This document shows positions 1 to 7,314 of a stretch of DNA of 64,000 nucleotides, piece after piece (positions within the stretch are counted from its first letter, which is position 1; every line of letters begins with the position of its first letter). Below the pieces are notes generated by a model, which saw nothing but the letters and a program-made list of their open reading frames with translations, was not told where the DNA came from and did not search any database. The position numbers and the translations under genes were made by a program. The stretch is from the NCBI GenBank assembly GCA_913062815.1, contig CAJXWZ010000005.1, forward strand, positions 62,001 through 126,000. Direction: 5' to 3'. The stretch comes from an uncultured Colwellia sp. (GTDB lineage Bacteria; Pseudomonadota; Gammaproteobacteria; Enterobacterales; Alteromonadaceae).

Positions 1-1
1 C

Positions 2-364
2 TTAATTGCCATTCAGTCTACTAGCCCATATCATGCAAAAGATTCATTCATCTCTATAGGAAAAACGTTATCTGCGGCAAGCTTCGTTCATGTACAACAA
101 TACCATGATAACGTTCCGAGCTTTGGTGAATGGGGCTGGACAATAGGAGCAAAAGCAGGAGCGAGTCCATTAACTAGACTAAAGAAACTAGAGAAACTTC
201 CTATTGAACATACTTGGCTAAAATTAGATCTACTAAAAGCGGCCTTTATCTTTCCTAATGATTTTTATAAAAATAAAGACGCCATTGGCATTAATGTACT
301 AGGTAGTCATACTCTGTATCAATTGCATCAAAAAGCTTGGCTTGATCAACAAGGCATACAATAG
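2..364 (+). CDS. Spermidine synthase-like protein, C-terminal part (partial)
   Basis: Open frame entering from the left edge and ending with TAG at 362-364; about 120 residues are visible. The block around IQSTSPYHAKDSF and the stretch SFGEWGWTIGAK resemble the C-terminal part of polyamine aminopropyltransferases, including the fused membrane types found beside YjfIJK-like genes. The expected role is transfer of an aminopropyl group from decarboxylated S-adenosylmethionine to a polyamine, but the catalytic core lies outside the window. The next gene starts about 150 bases downstream behind its own apparent promoter, so this gene probably ends an upstream unit or is co-expressed. Family assignment rests on recognition of the C-terminal motif only. 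Confidence 0.7.
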   Translation, partial: LIAIQSTSPYHAKDSFISIGKTLSAASFVHVQQYHDNVPSFGEWGWTIGAKAGASPLTRLKKLEKLPIEHTWLKLDLLKAAFIFPNDFYKNKDAIGINVLGSHTLYQLHQKAWLDQQGIQ

Positions 365-414
365 TTGAACAAATAAACCAGAAAAATAATTACTGATAAA
401 ATGATTAAAAAAAA

Positions 415-433
415 CTTGACATAATATGTCAAG
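415..433. promoter_or_regulatory. Palindromic operator-like site 1
   Basis: Perfect 19-base palindrome CTTGACATAATATGTCAAG around a central A, with core GACATA-A-TATGTC. It covers the -35 box of the promoter just described. A second copy of the core lies 36 bases downstream (centre to centre). This is the usual geometry of a dimeric repressor with two operators. The cognate protein is unknown; the last gene of the cluster, an apparent ribbon-helix-helix protein, is a candidate. Confidence 0.6.
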
Positions 434-443
434 ATGCTAAATT
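416..443 (+). promoter_or_regulatory. Candidate sigma-70 promoter of the yjfI-like operon
   Basis: TTGACA at 416-421 is followed after 16 bases by TAAATT at 438-443, with an extended -10 TG at 435-436. The expected transcription start near 450 precedes the ATG at 512 by about 60 bases. The -35 box lies inside a perfect palindrome and the start site abuts a second one, so the promoter is probably repressed or regulated there. Confidence 0.55.
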
Positions 444-453
444 TAACCAAGAC

Positions 454-466
454 GACATATTATGTC
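454..466. promoter_or_regulatory. Palindromic operator-like site 2
   Basis: Perfect 13-base palindrome GACATATTATGTC, the same half-site as site 1 (GACATA/TATGTC) with a single central base. It sits at the expected transcription start. Two matching palindromes flanking one promoter are unlikely to be chance, but no binding protein can be named from sequence. Confidence 0.6.
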
Positions 467-511
467 ATCTTCCATTGATAGTAGAGTAAATAGATTAAGG
501 ATAGGAAATAC

Positions 512-925
512 ATGAACATTCATACTATAGCCGATCATCTAAACAGTTTGGCCGACAACTCAGAAACAGGGATGAACTTTGACTGTCAACCAATATCTGG
601 TGAAGTCGATGTACTGCAAATTACCATTTTAGGTCGCGAAGAATTACCTGTTTTTGTATCAGTAACAGATGACCAAATATTATGTATTAGTTATCTTTGG
701 GGAGCAGATGAAGTCAAACCAGACAGTGTTGGCGCCATGCATGAAAGCATGTTGGAAATGAATATTCCAATGCCTTTATCATCATTTTCAAAAATTGGTG
801 ATAAGTATGTTGTTTTTGGCGCACTTTCAATTAGCTCAAGTTTTGATGATATAGAGCACGAATTAGCGGTATTAAGCAGTAACGCTGTAGAAGTCATTGA
901 TGATATGAGCGATTACCTTTTATAG
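512..925 (+). CDS. yjfI: YjfI-like protein (DUF2170 family)
   Basis: 137 residues, acidic, without signal peptide or membrane segment, close to the usual length of the YjfI/DUF2170 family. It is the first gene of a YjfI-YjfJ-YjfK-like series as in enterobacteria, where the function is not established. The order and spacing (51 bases to the PspA-like gene) support one operon driven by the palindrome-flanked promoter upstream. A GGA-type ribosome binding site (aggaaatac) precedes the ATG. The assignment comes from the family neighbourhood plus length and character; no catalytic motif is visible. Confidence 0.75.
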   Translation: MNIHTIADHLNSLADNSETGMNFDCQPISGEVDVLQITILGREELPVFVSVTDDQILCISYLWGADEVKPDSVGAMHESMLEMNIPMPLSSFSKIGDKYVVFGALSISSSFDDIEHELAVLSSNAVEVIDDMSDYLL

Positions 926-976
926 ATCAACAGTAATATTAGTTCGTTGTAACAAAAGTATTAACGGAGAACAATT

Positions 977-1666
977 ATGAGTATATTTAAAAAAATCATG
1001 ACCGCTATTCGCGGTGGCGCATCAGAAGCAGGTGAAGCAATTATTGATGCCAACGCAACCCGTATTTTTGAACAAGAAATTCGCGATGCAGAAAATCATC
1101 TAACTAAGGCTAAACGTGATTTAACTGGCGTAATGGCTGAACAAATGTCTGCCCAACGCGAAGTTACTCGCCTTAAAAAAGAAATTGGTGAACATGAAGG
1201 CTATGCAGGGCAAGCTTTAGAAAAAGGTGATGAAACATTAGCCCTTGCCGTTGCAGAAAAAATTGCTACCTTAGAAAGCGAATTAATGACACAGCAACAG
1301 GCACACGATAGTTTTGCTGGTAATGCTAATAGACTAAAAGAGCTTGTTAAGAAAAGCGAACGCCAAGTATCTGAGCATAAGCGTCAATTGTCTATGGTCA
1401 AAACGACAGAGAGCGTGCAAAAAGCAACTTCGGCCATTACCGATAATTTTTCTTCAAGCAATTCAAAGTTATTAAGTGCAAAAGATTCTTTAGAGCGAAT
1501 TAAGGCCAAACAGCAAAAGTTTGATGACAAAATGAAGGCTGCTGAAGTACTTGAATCTGAAGATTCTGATACCTCTCTAGCAGCACAGTTAAAAGCGGCA
1601 GGTATTGGTTCGCAAGAAAGTAGTGCTAATTCAGTATTAGATCGCATTAAAGCGAAACAAAAGTAA
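977..1666 (+). CDS. yjfJ: PspA/IM30 family protein (YjfJ-like)
   Basis: 229 residues, almost entirely predicted helix and coiled coil, starting MSIFKKIMTAIRGG and continuing with the amphipathic first helix and the long charged heptads (about 25-190) typical of PspA/IM30/Vipp1. Such proteins polymerise on the inner face of the cytoplasmic membrane and stabilise it; relatives are now grouped with ESCRT-III. A C-terminal segment (about 165-229) repeats the phrase LERIKAKQQK / LDRIKAKQK. Good ribosome binding site (ACGGAGAA). It lies between the yjfI- and yjfK-like genes; a hairpin follows. The specific role of YjfJ proteins is unknown. Confidence 0.88.
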   Translation: MSIFKKIMTAIRGGASEAGEAIIDANATRIFEQEIRDAENHLTKAKRDLTGVMAEQMSAQREVTRLKKEIGEHEGYAGQALEKGDETLALAVAEKIATLESELMTQQQAHDSFAGNANRLKELVKKSERQVSEHKRQLSMVKTTESVQKATSAITDNFSSSNSKLLSAKDSLERIKAKQQKFDDKMKAAEVLESEDSDTSLAAQLKAAGIGSQESSANSVLDRIKAKQK

Positions 1667-1686
1667 TTTAGTTTAAAATTTATTAT

Positions 1687-1716
1687 AAGGCGAGTTATTT
1701 AATAGCTCGCCTTTGT
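1687..1716 (+). terminator. Intercistronic hairpin after the PspA-like gene
   Basis: AAGGCGAG at 1687-1694 pairs with CTCGCCTT at 1706-1713 around an 11-base loop. The following bases (TGTTAATTTT) are only moderately U-rich, so this may attenuate or stabilise transcripts rather than end them. The yjfK-like gene begins 82 bases after the pspA-like stop. Confidence 0.5.
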
Positions 1717-1747
1717 TAATTTTGATATTTGTTTATATAGGTATGTT

Positions 1748-2401
1748 ATGAGTTTTTTAAAAAAAACTTTCAATAAAATAAGCGGTAAAACAAAGCAAAC
1801 TCAACGTAAATTAACACATGTAGATCAGCTCTTAGCCGGTGATATTATTGTGTTAACTGACAGTTTTGCTTTACCTGAAGTATTGCGTGGTCAACAATTT
1901 CAGGTAACCGCTATTAACAGTTACGAATATGAGCATGCGACACAAACTGAATGGACGTTGCAAGGAACAGATGATCTTTTAATCTTTTTATCGTTGGATG
2001 TAGATGATTCAATAGAGCTGAAGTTTGCACTTAAAATTGAATCAGAAGACGTAGAAACGTTATTTGATCTAGAGCGGTTTTCTGAAGTTTTTGATGAGCC
2101 AGGACAAGCATTTCTACAAAGAAAGATTGATAACCAACTAACTTCTAGTTGGTCTAGTGAACAATATCAACAAAGTATCTTTGCAAAAGTTGGCTTTTTT
2201 CATCGCAAAGATCATCGCAGTGAAAACCTTAGTGAATATGAGGGTAGAGATGCCGGTGAGCAATTTGAGTTGTACGCCTTATACAATGAAGATCAAAGCA
2301 AAGGCTTAGACATTGAAGTATGGCAAGATGGTGACACTGATGTTTTTCTCACCCTATTTAGACCCTTAACAGACATTGTTGACATGTATTCAGCAAGCTA
2401 G
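1748..2401 (+). CDS. yjfK: YjfK-like protein (DUF2491 family)
   Basis: 217 residues, near the length of E. coli YjfK (about 219). It starts MSFLKKTFNKISGK and has no export signal, so it is likely cytoplasmic. The N-terminal part (about 24-65) could be a small beta domain, and an acidic C-terminal half follows. It is third in the YjfI-YjfJ-YjfK-like order and is followed after 11 bases by the small double-repeat gene. The family co-occurs with PspA-like and DUF350 proteins and with polyamine enzymes, but its biochemical role is unknown. The call rests on gene order and length more than motif recognition. Confidence 0.72.
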   Translation: MSFLKKTFNKISGKTKQTQRKLTHVDQLLAGDIIVLTDSFALPEVLRGQQFQVTAINSYEYEHATQTEWTLQGTDDLLIFLSLDVDDSIELKFALKIESEDVETLFDLERFSEVFDEPGQAFLQRKIDNQLTSSWSSEQYQQSIFAKVGFFHRKDHRSENLSEYEGRDAGEQFELYALYNEDQSKGLDIEVWQDGDTDVFLTLFRPLTDIVDMYSAS

Positions 2402-2412
2402 GTAACAATAGT

Positions 2413-2742
2413 ATGACTAAAAAAATTCCGGATAAATGGCAGTCGTCAGTAAAGGCAATAAAAGCGGTGCAAGTGGCATTCGATATGGATGAAAAAATCC
2501 AACTTTCCATACGCAAAGCAGCACTAGATGCAGGCTTAAGCCCTTCAGATCAAATTCGCGATATTTTAGGGTTATCAATAAATAAGCGACCTAAACGTCC
2601 TAGACTTACGGTTAGCTTAGCGCCTGATGATTATCAAGTGCTAGCTGAAAAATATGGTTTAAACCCTGAGCAACAGCTTGAAATAAAAAGAAAATTAATG
2701 GATGAATTAATTGAACATGTCAAAAGTCACGATAATCAATAG
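2413..2742 (+). CDS. Small protein with two apparent ribbon-helix-helix repeats
   Basis: 109 residues, basic. Residues about 18-54 (strand VQVAFDM, then helices around IQLSIRKAALDAG and PSDQIRDIL) and about 62-103 (strand RLTVSLA, then PDDYQVLAEKYG and QLEIKRKLMDEL) each fit the strand-helix-helix pattern of Arc/MetJ-type DNA-binding proteins. A tandem double RHH chain could bind a palindrome as a single-chain dimer equivalent. It is the last gene of the yjf-like series and could be the regulator of the two GACATA-N-TATGTC palindromes before the first gene. Both the fold and the regulatory role are inferred; no close family is recognised. Confidence 0.6.
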   Translation: MTKKIPDKWQSSVKAIKAVQVAFDMDEKIQLSIRKAALDAGLSPSDQIRDILGLSINKRPKRPRLTVSLAPDDYQVLAEKYGLNPEQQLEIKRKLMDELIEHVKSHDNQ

Positions 2743-2784
2743 AGTGATTTGTCAGCCATTAATTAATATAGGCATAATATACAA

Positions 2785-3429
2785 CTAACTTTTAGCTGTT
2801 CCATTATAAAGTGAATAACCGCGTGCCGCTTTACTATGCTTTCCCGGTTCCATTGTAATAATTTTTGCAAGCTCTTTGGCTAAGGTAAATAATGCCTGCT
2901 CATCACCTCGAACTAATTCTATTTCTATCTCATTAATTACGACACTTTCATTAGAATCTTGAACAAAGATCTTGCCATTATCTAATGCCAGCTCCATGAC
3001 ATTATTACCTTGGTGGATTAACCATGTTTGTCGTGAGAAGTTAGTAGAGAAGACCACGCGTAAGTTTTTTTGCAACTCAATAACATCGACATTTTCAGGC
3101 CAAATTGACTTGGGAAATAAGGTTAAATTCAACTGATTTCTATCAATAGAAATATTGTGTTCTGGTCGTTGATGCAAACAACCAATCACTTTTCCCGCTG
3201 TTTTTATAGTTTGTTCATATTGCTTTTCTTTTGTTCGGATACGTAAACCAAAATCTAATTTTCGTAATGTTAATAGCTCAGTTTCATAATAATCATTCAT
3301 CAGTTGAAACTGACTTTTTTCAAACGTTATATTTAGTGCTGTAAGCATGGTGGTGATGTTGTCTGCAACGGCATTATTTTCTTCACTATTTGTCAATAAT
3401 TGATATTTAAGCTCTATCTCTGTGGTCAT
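2785..3429 (-). CDS. CYTH-domain protein (YgiF N-terminal-like triphosphatase)
   Basis: 214 residues. The N-terminus MTTEIELKYQLL contains the ExExK signature of the CYTH triphosphate tunnel fold, followed by the expected charged strand pattern (RIRTKEKQYEQTIKTAG, then EIEIELVRGDE). CYTH proteins act on triphosphates (inorganic triphosphatase, thiamine triphosphatase, class IV adenylate cyclase). E. coli YgiF is an inorganic triphosphatase with an extra C-terminal CHAD domain; this one ends after the CYTH domain. It is divergent from a YgiM-like SH3-domain gene, as ygiF is from ygiM in E. coli, which favours the triphosphatase reading. The substrate is not proven by sequence. Confidence 0.85.
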   Translation of the reverse strand: MTTEIELKYQLLTNSEENNAVADNITTMLTALNITFEKSQFQLMNDYYETELLTLRKLDFGLRIRTKEKQYEQTIKTAGKVIGCLHQRPEHNISIDRNQLNLTLFPKSIWPENVDVIELQKNLRVVFSTNFSRQTWLIHQGNNVMELALDNGKIFVQDSNESVVINEIEIELVRGDEQALFTLAKELAKIITMEPGKHSKAARGYSLYNGTAKS

Positions 3430-3586
3430 TTTGTCAAACTTCTTTTATTACTTTGTTCAGTCGCTCTTAGCATACACCTTGTTAAACCCTTTTCTCAATT
3501 TTATATTACGCTCAAAAGCTTGATATCAAAGCCTCAAACACATAATATCGTCTTTTCAATGATTTAATTTACCTAGTGGTTGCTGC

Positions 3587-4219
3587 ATGAATATTTTGAA
3601 TAAAAATCTAATACAAATAATTAAGCAAAGCGTAATAGGCTTTTTCATCTTTTTTTCCGTACTTAGCTTTGCTCAAGCCCAAGAAGAATCTACATCTGAA
3701 GCCAATCAAGCATATATTTCAGATGATTTATCAATCTATATGCATGCAGGGCCTGGCACTAACTACCGTATTTTAGGAACTATTATTGCAGGAGCACAAA
3801 TACAAATAACAGGAAAGTTAGAAAAAGAATACAGTGAAATCATTGATGATAAAGGTCGTCTGACTTGGGTTGAAACAAAGTATGTAAGTAGCAAGCCCGG
3901 CTTGCGTTTTGTAGTTGCTGAACTCAATGGCAGGATTGCAACAAATAGTGGATATACTAATCAGCTTGACGGTGAAGTTAACCTGTTAAAAAGTTCAATA
4001 GAAACCCTTAGCCAAGAAAAACTGAGACTATCGACTCAACTTGAAAAGGTACAAGGGCAACTTCAAGAAACACAAAGTAAAGTTAAGGATCAAGATACCA
4101 AAATTCTAACCCAGCGTTTTTATAACGGTGCAATTGTCTTAGGCGTAGGCTTGTTTTTAGGCTTAGTATTACCTCGACTTTTTGCTCGTCGACGTAGCTC
4201 AATGGATAGTTGGAGTTAA
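3587..4219 (+). CDS. ygiM: SH3-domain protein, TIGR04211 family (YgiM-like)
   Basis: 210 residues. Signal peptide at about 1-32 (hydrophobic core then AQAQ), an SH3b domain at about 41-100 (ISDDLSIYMHAGPGTNYRIL and a WVETKYV strand), a coiled coil at about 120-165, and one C-terminal transmembrane segment (about 178-198) followed by an arginine-rich tail RRRSS. This layout matches the TIGR04211/YgiM family: a periplasmic SH3 domain anchored in the inner membrane. It probably binds cell-wall material; exact function unknown. It is divergent from the CYTH gene, and a glycosyltransferase gene follows after 12 bases, so the two may be cotranscribed. Confidence 0.88.
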   Translation: MNILNKNLIQIIKQSVIGFFIFFSVLSFAQAQEESTSEANQAYISDDLSIYMHAGPGTNYRILGTIIAGAQIQITGKLEKEYSEIIDDKGRLTWVETKYVSSKPGLRFVVAELNGRIATNSGYTNQLDGEVNLLKSSIETLSQEKLRLSTQLEKVQGQLQETQSKVKDQDTKILTQRFYNGAIVLGVGLFLGLVLPRLFARRRSSMDSWS

Positions 4220-4231
4220 CAAGAGAGAATT

Positions 4232-5314
4232 ATGAAAATACTTGTAATTCCCAATAGAGGTCGCTCATACAATGCGGTTCGCCCTGAAGCTGAATGCTAT
4301 ATTGCTTTAGCTAAAGCAGGTCACGATATCACTGTCATGTCTAGTGCTACTAATGCCTATATAAATGAATATAAAAATTCATCCGTTAAATTTATAGAGC
4401 TTAAAACCCTTAAAAAACATAGCTGGTCTGTGGTCAAGCAAATTCGCAATTACATCAAAGAGCATGGTATTGAAATTGTTTACGCAACTGAATCTAAAGG
4501 GATTCCTAATGCTGCATTTGCTTGTATTGGCACCAGAGCAAAAATGATTGCTTATCGTGGCACAACAGGCGGCCTATATAACAGCGACATTTCTAATTAT
4601 TTATGTATGTTCCATCCACGTATTGATGGTGTGATTTGTGTATCAGAGGCGGTGAGAAAATATGTCAAGCCTAAAATGCGCAAGAGCATACGAAATAATA
4701 TAAGAACTATTTATAAGGGGCATGATTTAACTTGGTATCAAGACGAGGCAACGGACCTAAGCAAACTAGGTACTAAATCAGATAATATAAATATCGTCTG
4801 TATCGGCAGTCCAAGACCGCAAAAAGGTATGCTATATATGCTTGATGCAATGAAAGAACTTAGTGATATGGACAATATTAGATTAATTCTTGTAGGTGAT
4901 AATTTTGACTGTGAACCTTACATTGGTAGTATTTTAGCTACAGGAATGAGTGATAAAATTATCCAAACTGGTTTTCGTGCTGATGTTCCACAAATAGCCA
5001 AAGCATGTGATATTTTAGTGCTTCCTTCAGAACGTGAAGGCTTACCTAGAGTTGTACTTGAATCATTAGCCGTTGCGACACCGGTGATAACTTCTGCAAA
5101 TGAAGGAGCTATGGAAATAATTGAAAATGAAATCAATGGCTATATAGTGCCTATTGGCAATGGTAAAGCCATCGCTGATAAAATACGCTTATTAGCAAAT
5201 AATACCGAACTGCTAGCTAAGTTAAGCATGAATGCAACAAGCACAATTGCTAACAAAATGTCCCATCACAATACTGTAAAGCAAATGGAAAGCTACTTTC
5301 AAGGACTACTATAA
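4232..5314 (+). CDS. Glycosyltransferase family 4 protein
   Basis: 360 residues with the GT-B two-domain layout: N-terminal acceptor domain (MKILVIPNRG...), then the nucleotide-sugar domain from about 190 with NIVCIGSPRPQKGM and the retaining GT4 signature EREGLPRVVLESLA (E-x7-E, about 265-280). No signal peptide, so it works at the cytoplasmic face of the inner membrane. The sugar and acceptor cannot be read from sequence. Neighbours (Wzi-like protein, TagD-like and TagB/F-like enzymes) suggest a role in a surface polysaccharide. Ribosome binding site AGAGA before ATG. Confidence 0.88.
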   Translation: MKILVIPNRGRSYNAVRPEAECYIALAKAGHDITVMSSATNAYINEYKNSSVKFIELKTLKKHSWSVVKQIRNYIKEHGIEIVYATESKGIPNAAFACIGTRAKMIAYRGTTGGLYNSDISNYLCMFHPRIDGVICVSEAVRKYVKPKMRKSIRNNIRTIYKGHDLTWYQDEATDLSKLGTKSDNINIVCIGSPRPQKGMLYMLDAMKELSDMDNIRLILVGDNFDCEPYIGSILATGMSDKIIQTGFRADVPQIAKACDILVLPSEREGLPRVVLESLAVATPVITSANEGAMEIIENEINGYIVPIGNGKAIADKIRLLANNTELLAKLSMNATSTIANKMSHHNTVKQMESYFQGLL

Positions 5315-5416
5315 CGTTCCATTTAAATGTTTACTCGACAATAAACTTACAATGGCTAGTATTTATGTTATTTGCTCGTTAAAATACTTCTTTGTTTTTT
5401 ACTGTGAAGTTTTCTT

Positions 5417-6853
5417 TTGATCTTTCTTAAATTTCCCCTTGTTATTGCTCTTTGCTCTTTTAGTTTTTTCAGCTTAGCCAAAGGTCCTTCTCCTTATTTG
5501 CCTTTGCAAGTTGATCCGTTAATTGAATTAGAGTTACATCGCTTAGCGACGCTGTCAAAATTACCTATTCTAACTAAGCCATATCATGCCGTGATAATAA
5601 ATCGCTATTTAAATAAAATTGTCGATAGTCACCCTATTTTATATAAACGTATTTCCTCGTACCTAAAGCGCTATAAACAAGACGCTGCACTGACACACGC
5701 TTCAGCTCAATTAAACTACGCTGACAACGAAAAGGTTACCCTACCAAATCAACGTGGTCAGATGGCTGATGCAAATTATCACGTTTCTTTCAGTGGCTTT
5801 TGGCAAGCCAATCAATATGTAATAATTAATGGCGGTGGTCGTTATTATGAAAATGGCGATTACCTTAGCACAAATAGCTTTATTTCTGTGGGAGTAGATT
5901 ATTTTCAAGTTGATATAGGCTACAGAGAACACTGGCTATCACCTTTTCAAGACAGTGCAGTATTGCTATCTACTCAAGCTAAGCCGACATTAAATGTTAC
6001 TATTAGTAACCCGGTACTATTGACCGATTTTAATATTAAATACGAAATGTCTATTGGATTATTAGACGAGCATACTGGCATACGTTTTGACCGAGAAAAG
6101 CCTGCAGTAACAGGTGAACCCGCCTTATTAACAATGCATATGAGTGCGCAACCTTATGAGTGGTGGACAATAGGTTTTAATCGCACGTTAATGTTTGGTG
6201 GTGACGATAAAGTAACCGTTAGCGATATTTGGAATGCTATTATCGATCCGGTAAATAGTGATAACTGTGGTGGAGCAGGCACAGATTTACAGGATTGCAG
6301 CAAAGAATTTGGCAATCAGCAAGCATCAATTACCAATAAATTCGACTTGAATTGGTTCGATACTCCTTTTAGCCTTTATTATGAGTACGCTGGGGAAGAC
6401 ACCAACAATTATAAAAACTATCAGCTGGCAAATTTAGCGAATAGTATTGGCGTATTTATTCCCTATATCAATGAAACTATGTCTTTAAACTTTGAGTTCA
6501 CTGACTTTCAATTTGGCTGGTATACCCACCACATATATGGTGAAGGCTATTCAAATGGCGGCGTCAAAATGGGGCACTGGTGGGGTAGTTTAAAAGTACC
6601 TGAAGATCGTGTGGGTGGCGAAGCAGGAAGTATTCGATTTGATTGGCAAAATACTAATGACTCTCAATTATCTATACTTTATAGAGCAGCTAACTTTAAT
6701 AATTCAAGTTTCGCCGATTACCAAGTTTCACATGAAATTGAGTTTAAATATAGCAAAGTTGTCGAATCTGGCTTTTTAGGATTAAAGCTTTATCTAGGCA
6801 AAAATAACTATGGTGATAATTTTCTGCAAACCAGTGTATCTTATACTTGGTAA
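5417..6853 (+). CDS. Capsule assembly Wzi family outer-membrane protein
   Basis: 478 residues with a clear signal peptide (about 1-21, ending SLAKG). The mature start SPYLPLQVDPLIELEL and the aromatic amphipathic strands to the last residues SVSYTW (terminal Trp) fit the Wzi beta-barrel family, which holds capsular polysaccharide at the cell surface. The only usable start is TTG at 5417, since TGA occurs in frame at 5405; a weak GAAG precedes it. The gene lies between a GT4 enzyme and a TagD-like enzyme, supporting a surface-glycan role. The specific ligand is unknown. Confidence 0.85.
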   Translation: MIFLKFPLVIALCSFSFFSLAKGPSPYLPLQVDPLIELELHRLATLSKLPILTKPYHAVIINRYLNKIVDSHPILYKRISSYLKRYKQDAALTHASAQLNYADNEKVTLPNQRGQMADANYHVSFSGFWQANQYVIINGGGRYYENGDYLSTNSFISVGVDYFQVDIGYREHWLSPFQDSAVLLSTQAKPTLNVTISNPVLLTDFNIKYEMSIGLLDEHTGIRFDREKPAVTGEPALLTMHMSAQPYEWWTIGFNRTLMFGGDDKVTVSDIWNAIIDPVNSDNCGGAGTDLQDCSKEFGNQQASITNKFDLNWFDTPFSLYYEYAGEDTNNYKNYQLANLANSIGVFIPYINETMSLNFEFTDFQFGWYTHHIYGEGYSNGGVKMGHWWGSLKVPEDRVGGEAGSIRFDWQNTNDSQLSILYRAANFNNSSFADYQVSHEIEFKYSKVVESGFLGLKLYLGKNNYGDNFLQTSVSYTW

Positions 6854-6894
6854 GTAAATAGCGAAAGTTTAAGGCTATATTCGGAGCTAAATAT

Positions 6895-7290
6895 ATGAGA
6901 GTAATCACCTTTGGTACGTATGATATTTTTCATGTTGGCCATGTAAATATAATTGAAAGAGCGAAGCTACATGGTGATCATCTCATTGTAGGTGTTTCTT
7001 CAGATAAGTTAAATATATCCAAAAAAGGTAGGCCACCGGTTTATTGTGAAGAAGATCGCCAGCATATTATTCGTTCAATGCGGTGTGTTGATGAAGTATT
7101 TTTGGAAGAATCTTTAGAGTTGAAAGCTGAATATATAAAATACTACAATGCCGATATTCTTGTCATGGGAGACGATTGGCAGGGTAAATTTGATCATCTA
7201 AAAGATATTTGCCAAGTAGTTTATTTACCACGAACGCCATCGGTTTCAACTACTGAAATTATCGAAGTAGTAAAAACAAAGCGACTTTAA
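6895..7290 (+). CDS. tagD: Glycerol-3-phosphate cytidylyltransferase (TagD-like)
   Basis: 131 residues, the usual TagD length. The nucleotidyltransferase signature is present: TFGTYDIFHVGHVNII at about 4-19 (HxGH), and RTPSVSTTEII near the C-terminus, the RTxGxSTT-type motif. The expected reaction is CTP plus glycerol 3-phosphate to CDP-glycerol and pyrophosphate in the cytoplasm. It is followed after 24 bases by a CDP-glycerol glycerophosphotransferase, which would use its product. That pairing makes glycerol phosphate the most likely substrate, although relatives act on other polyol or ethanolamine phosphates. Confidence 0.88.
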   Translation: MRVITFGTYDIFHVGHVNIIERAKLHGDHLIVGVSSDKLNISKKGRPPVYCEEDRQHIIRSMRCVDEVFLEESLELKAEYIKYYNADILVMGDDWQGKFDHLKDICQVVYLPRTPSVSTTEIIEVVKTKRL

Positions 7291-7314
7291 CTCTTCAAAT
7301 TGGCCCGGAACTTT

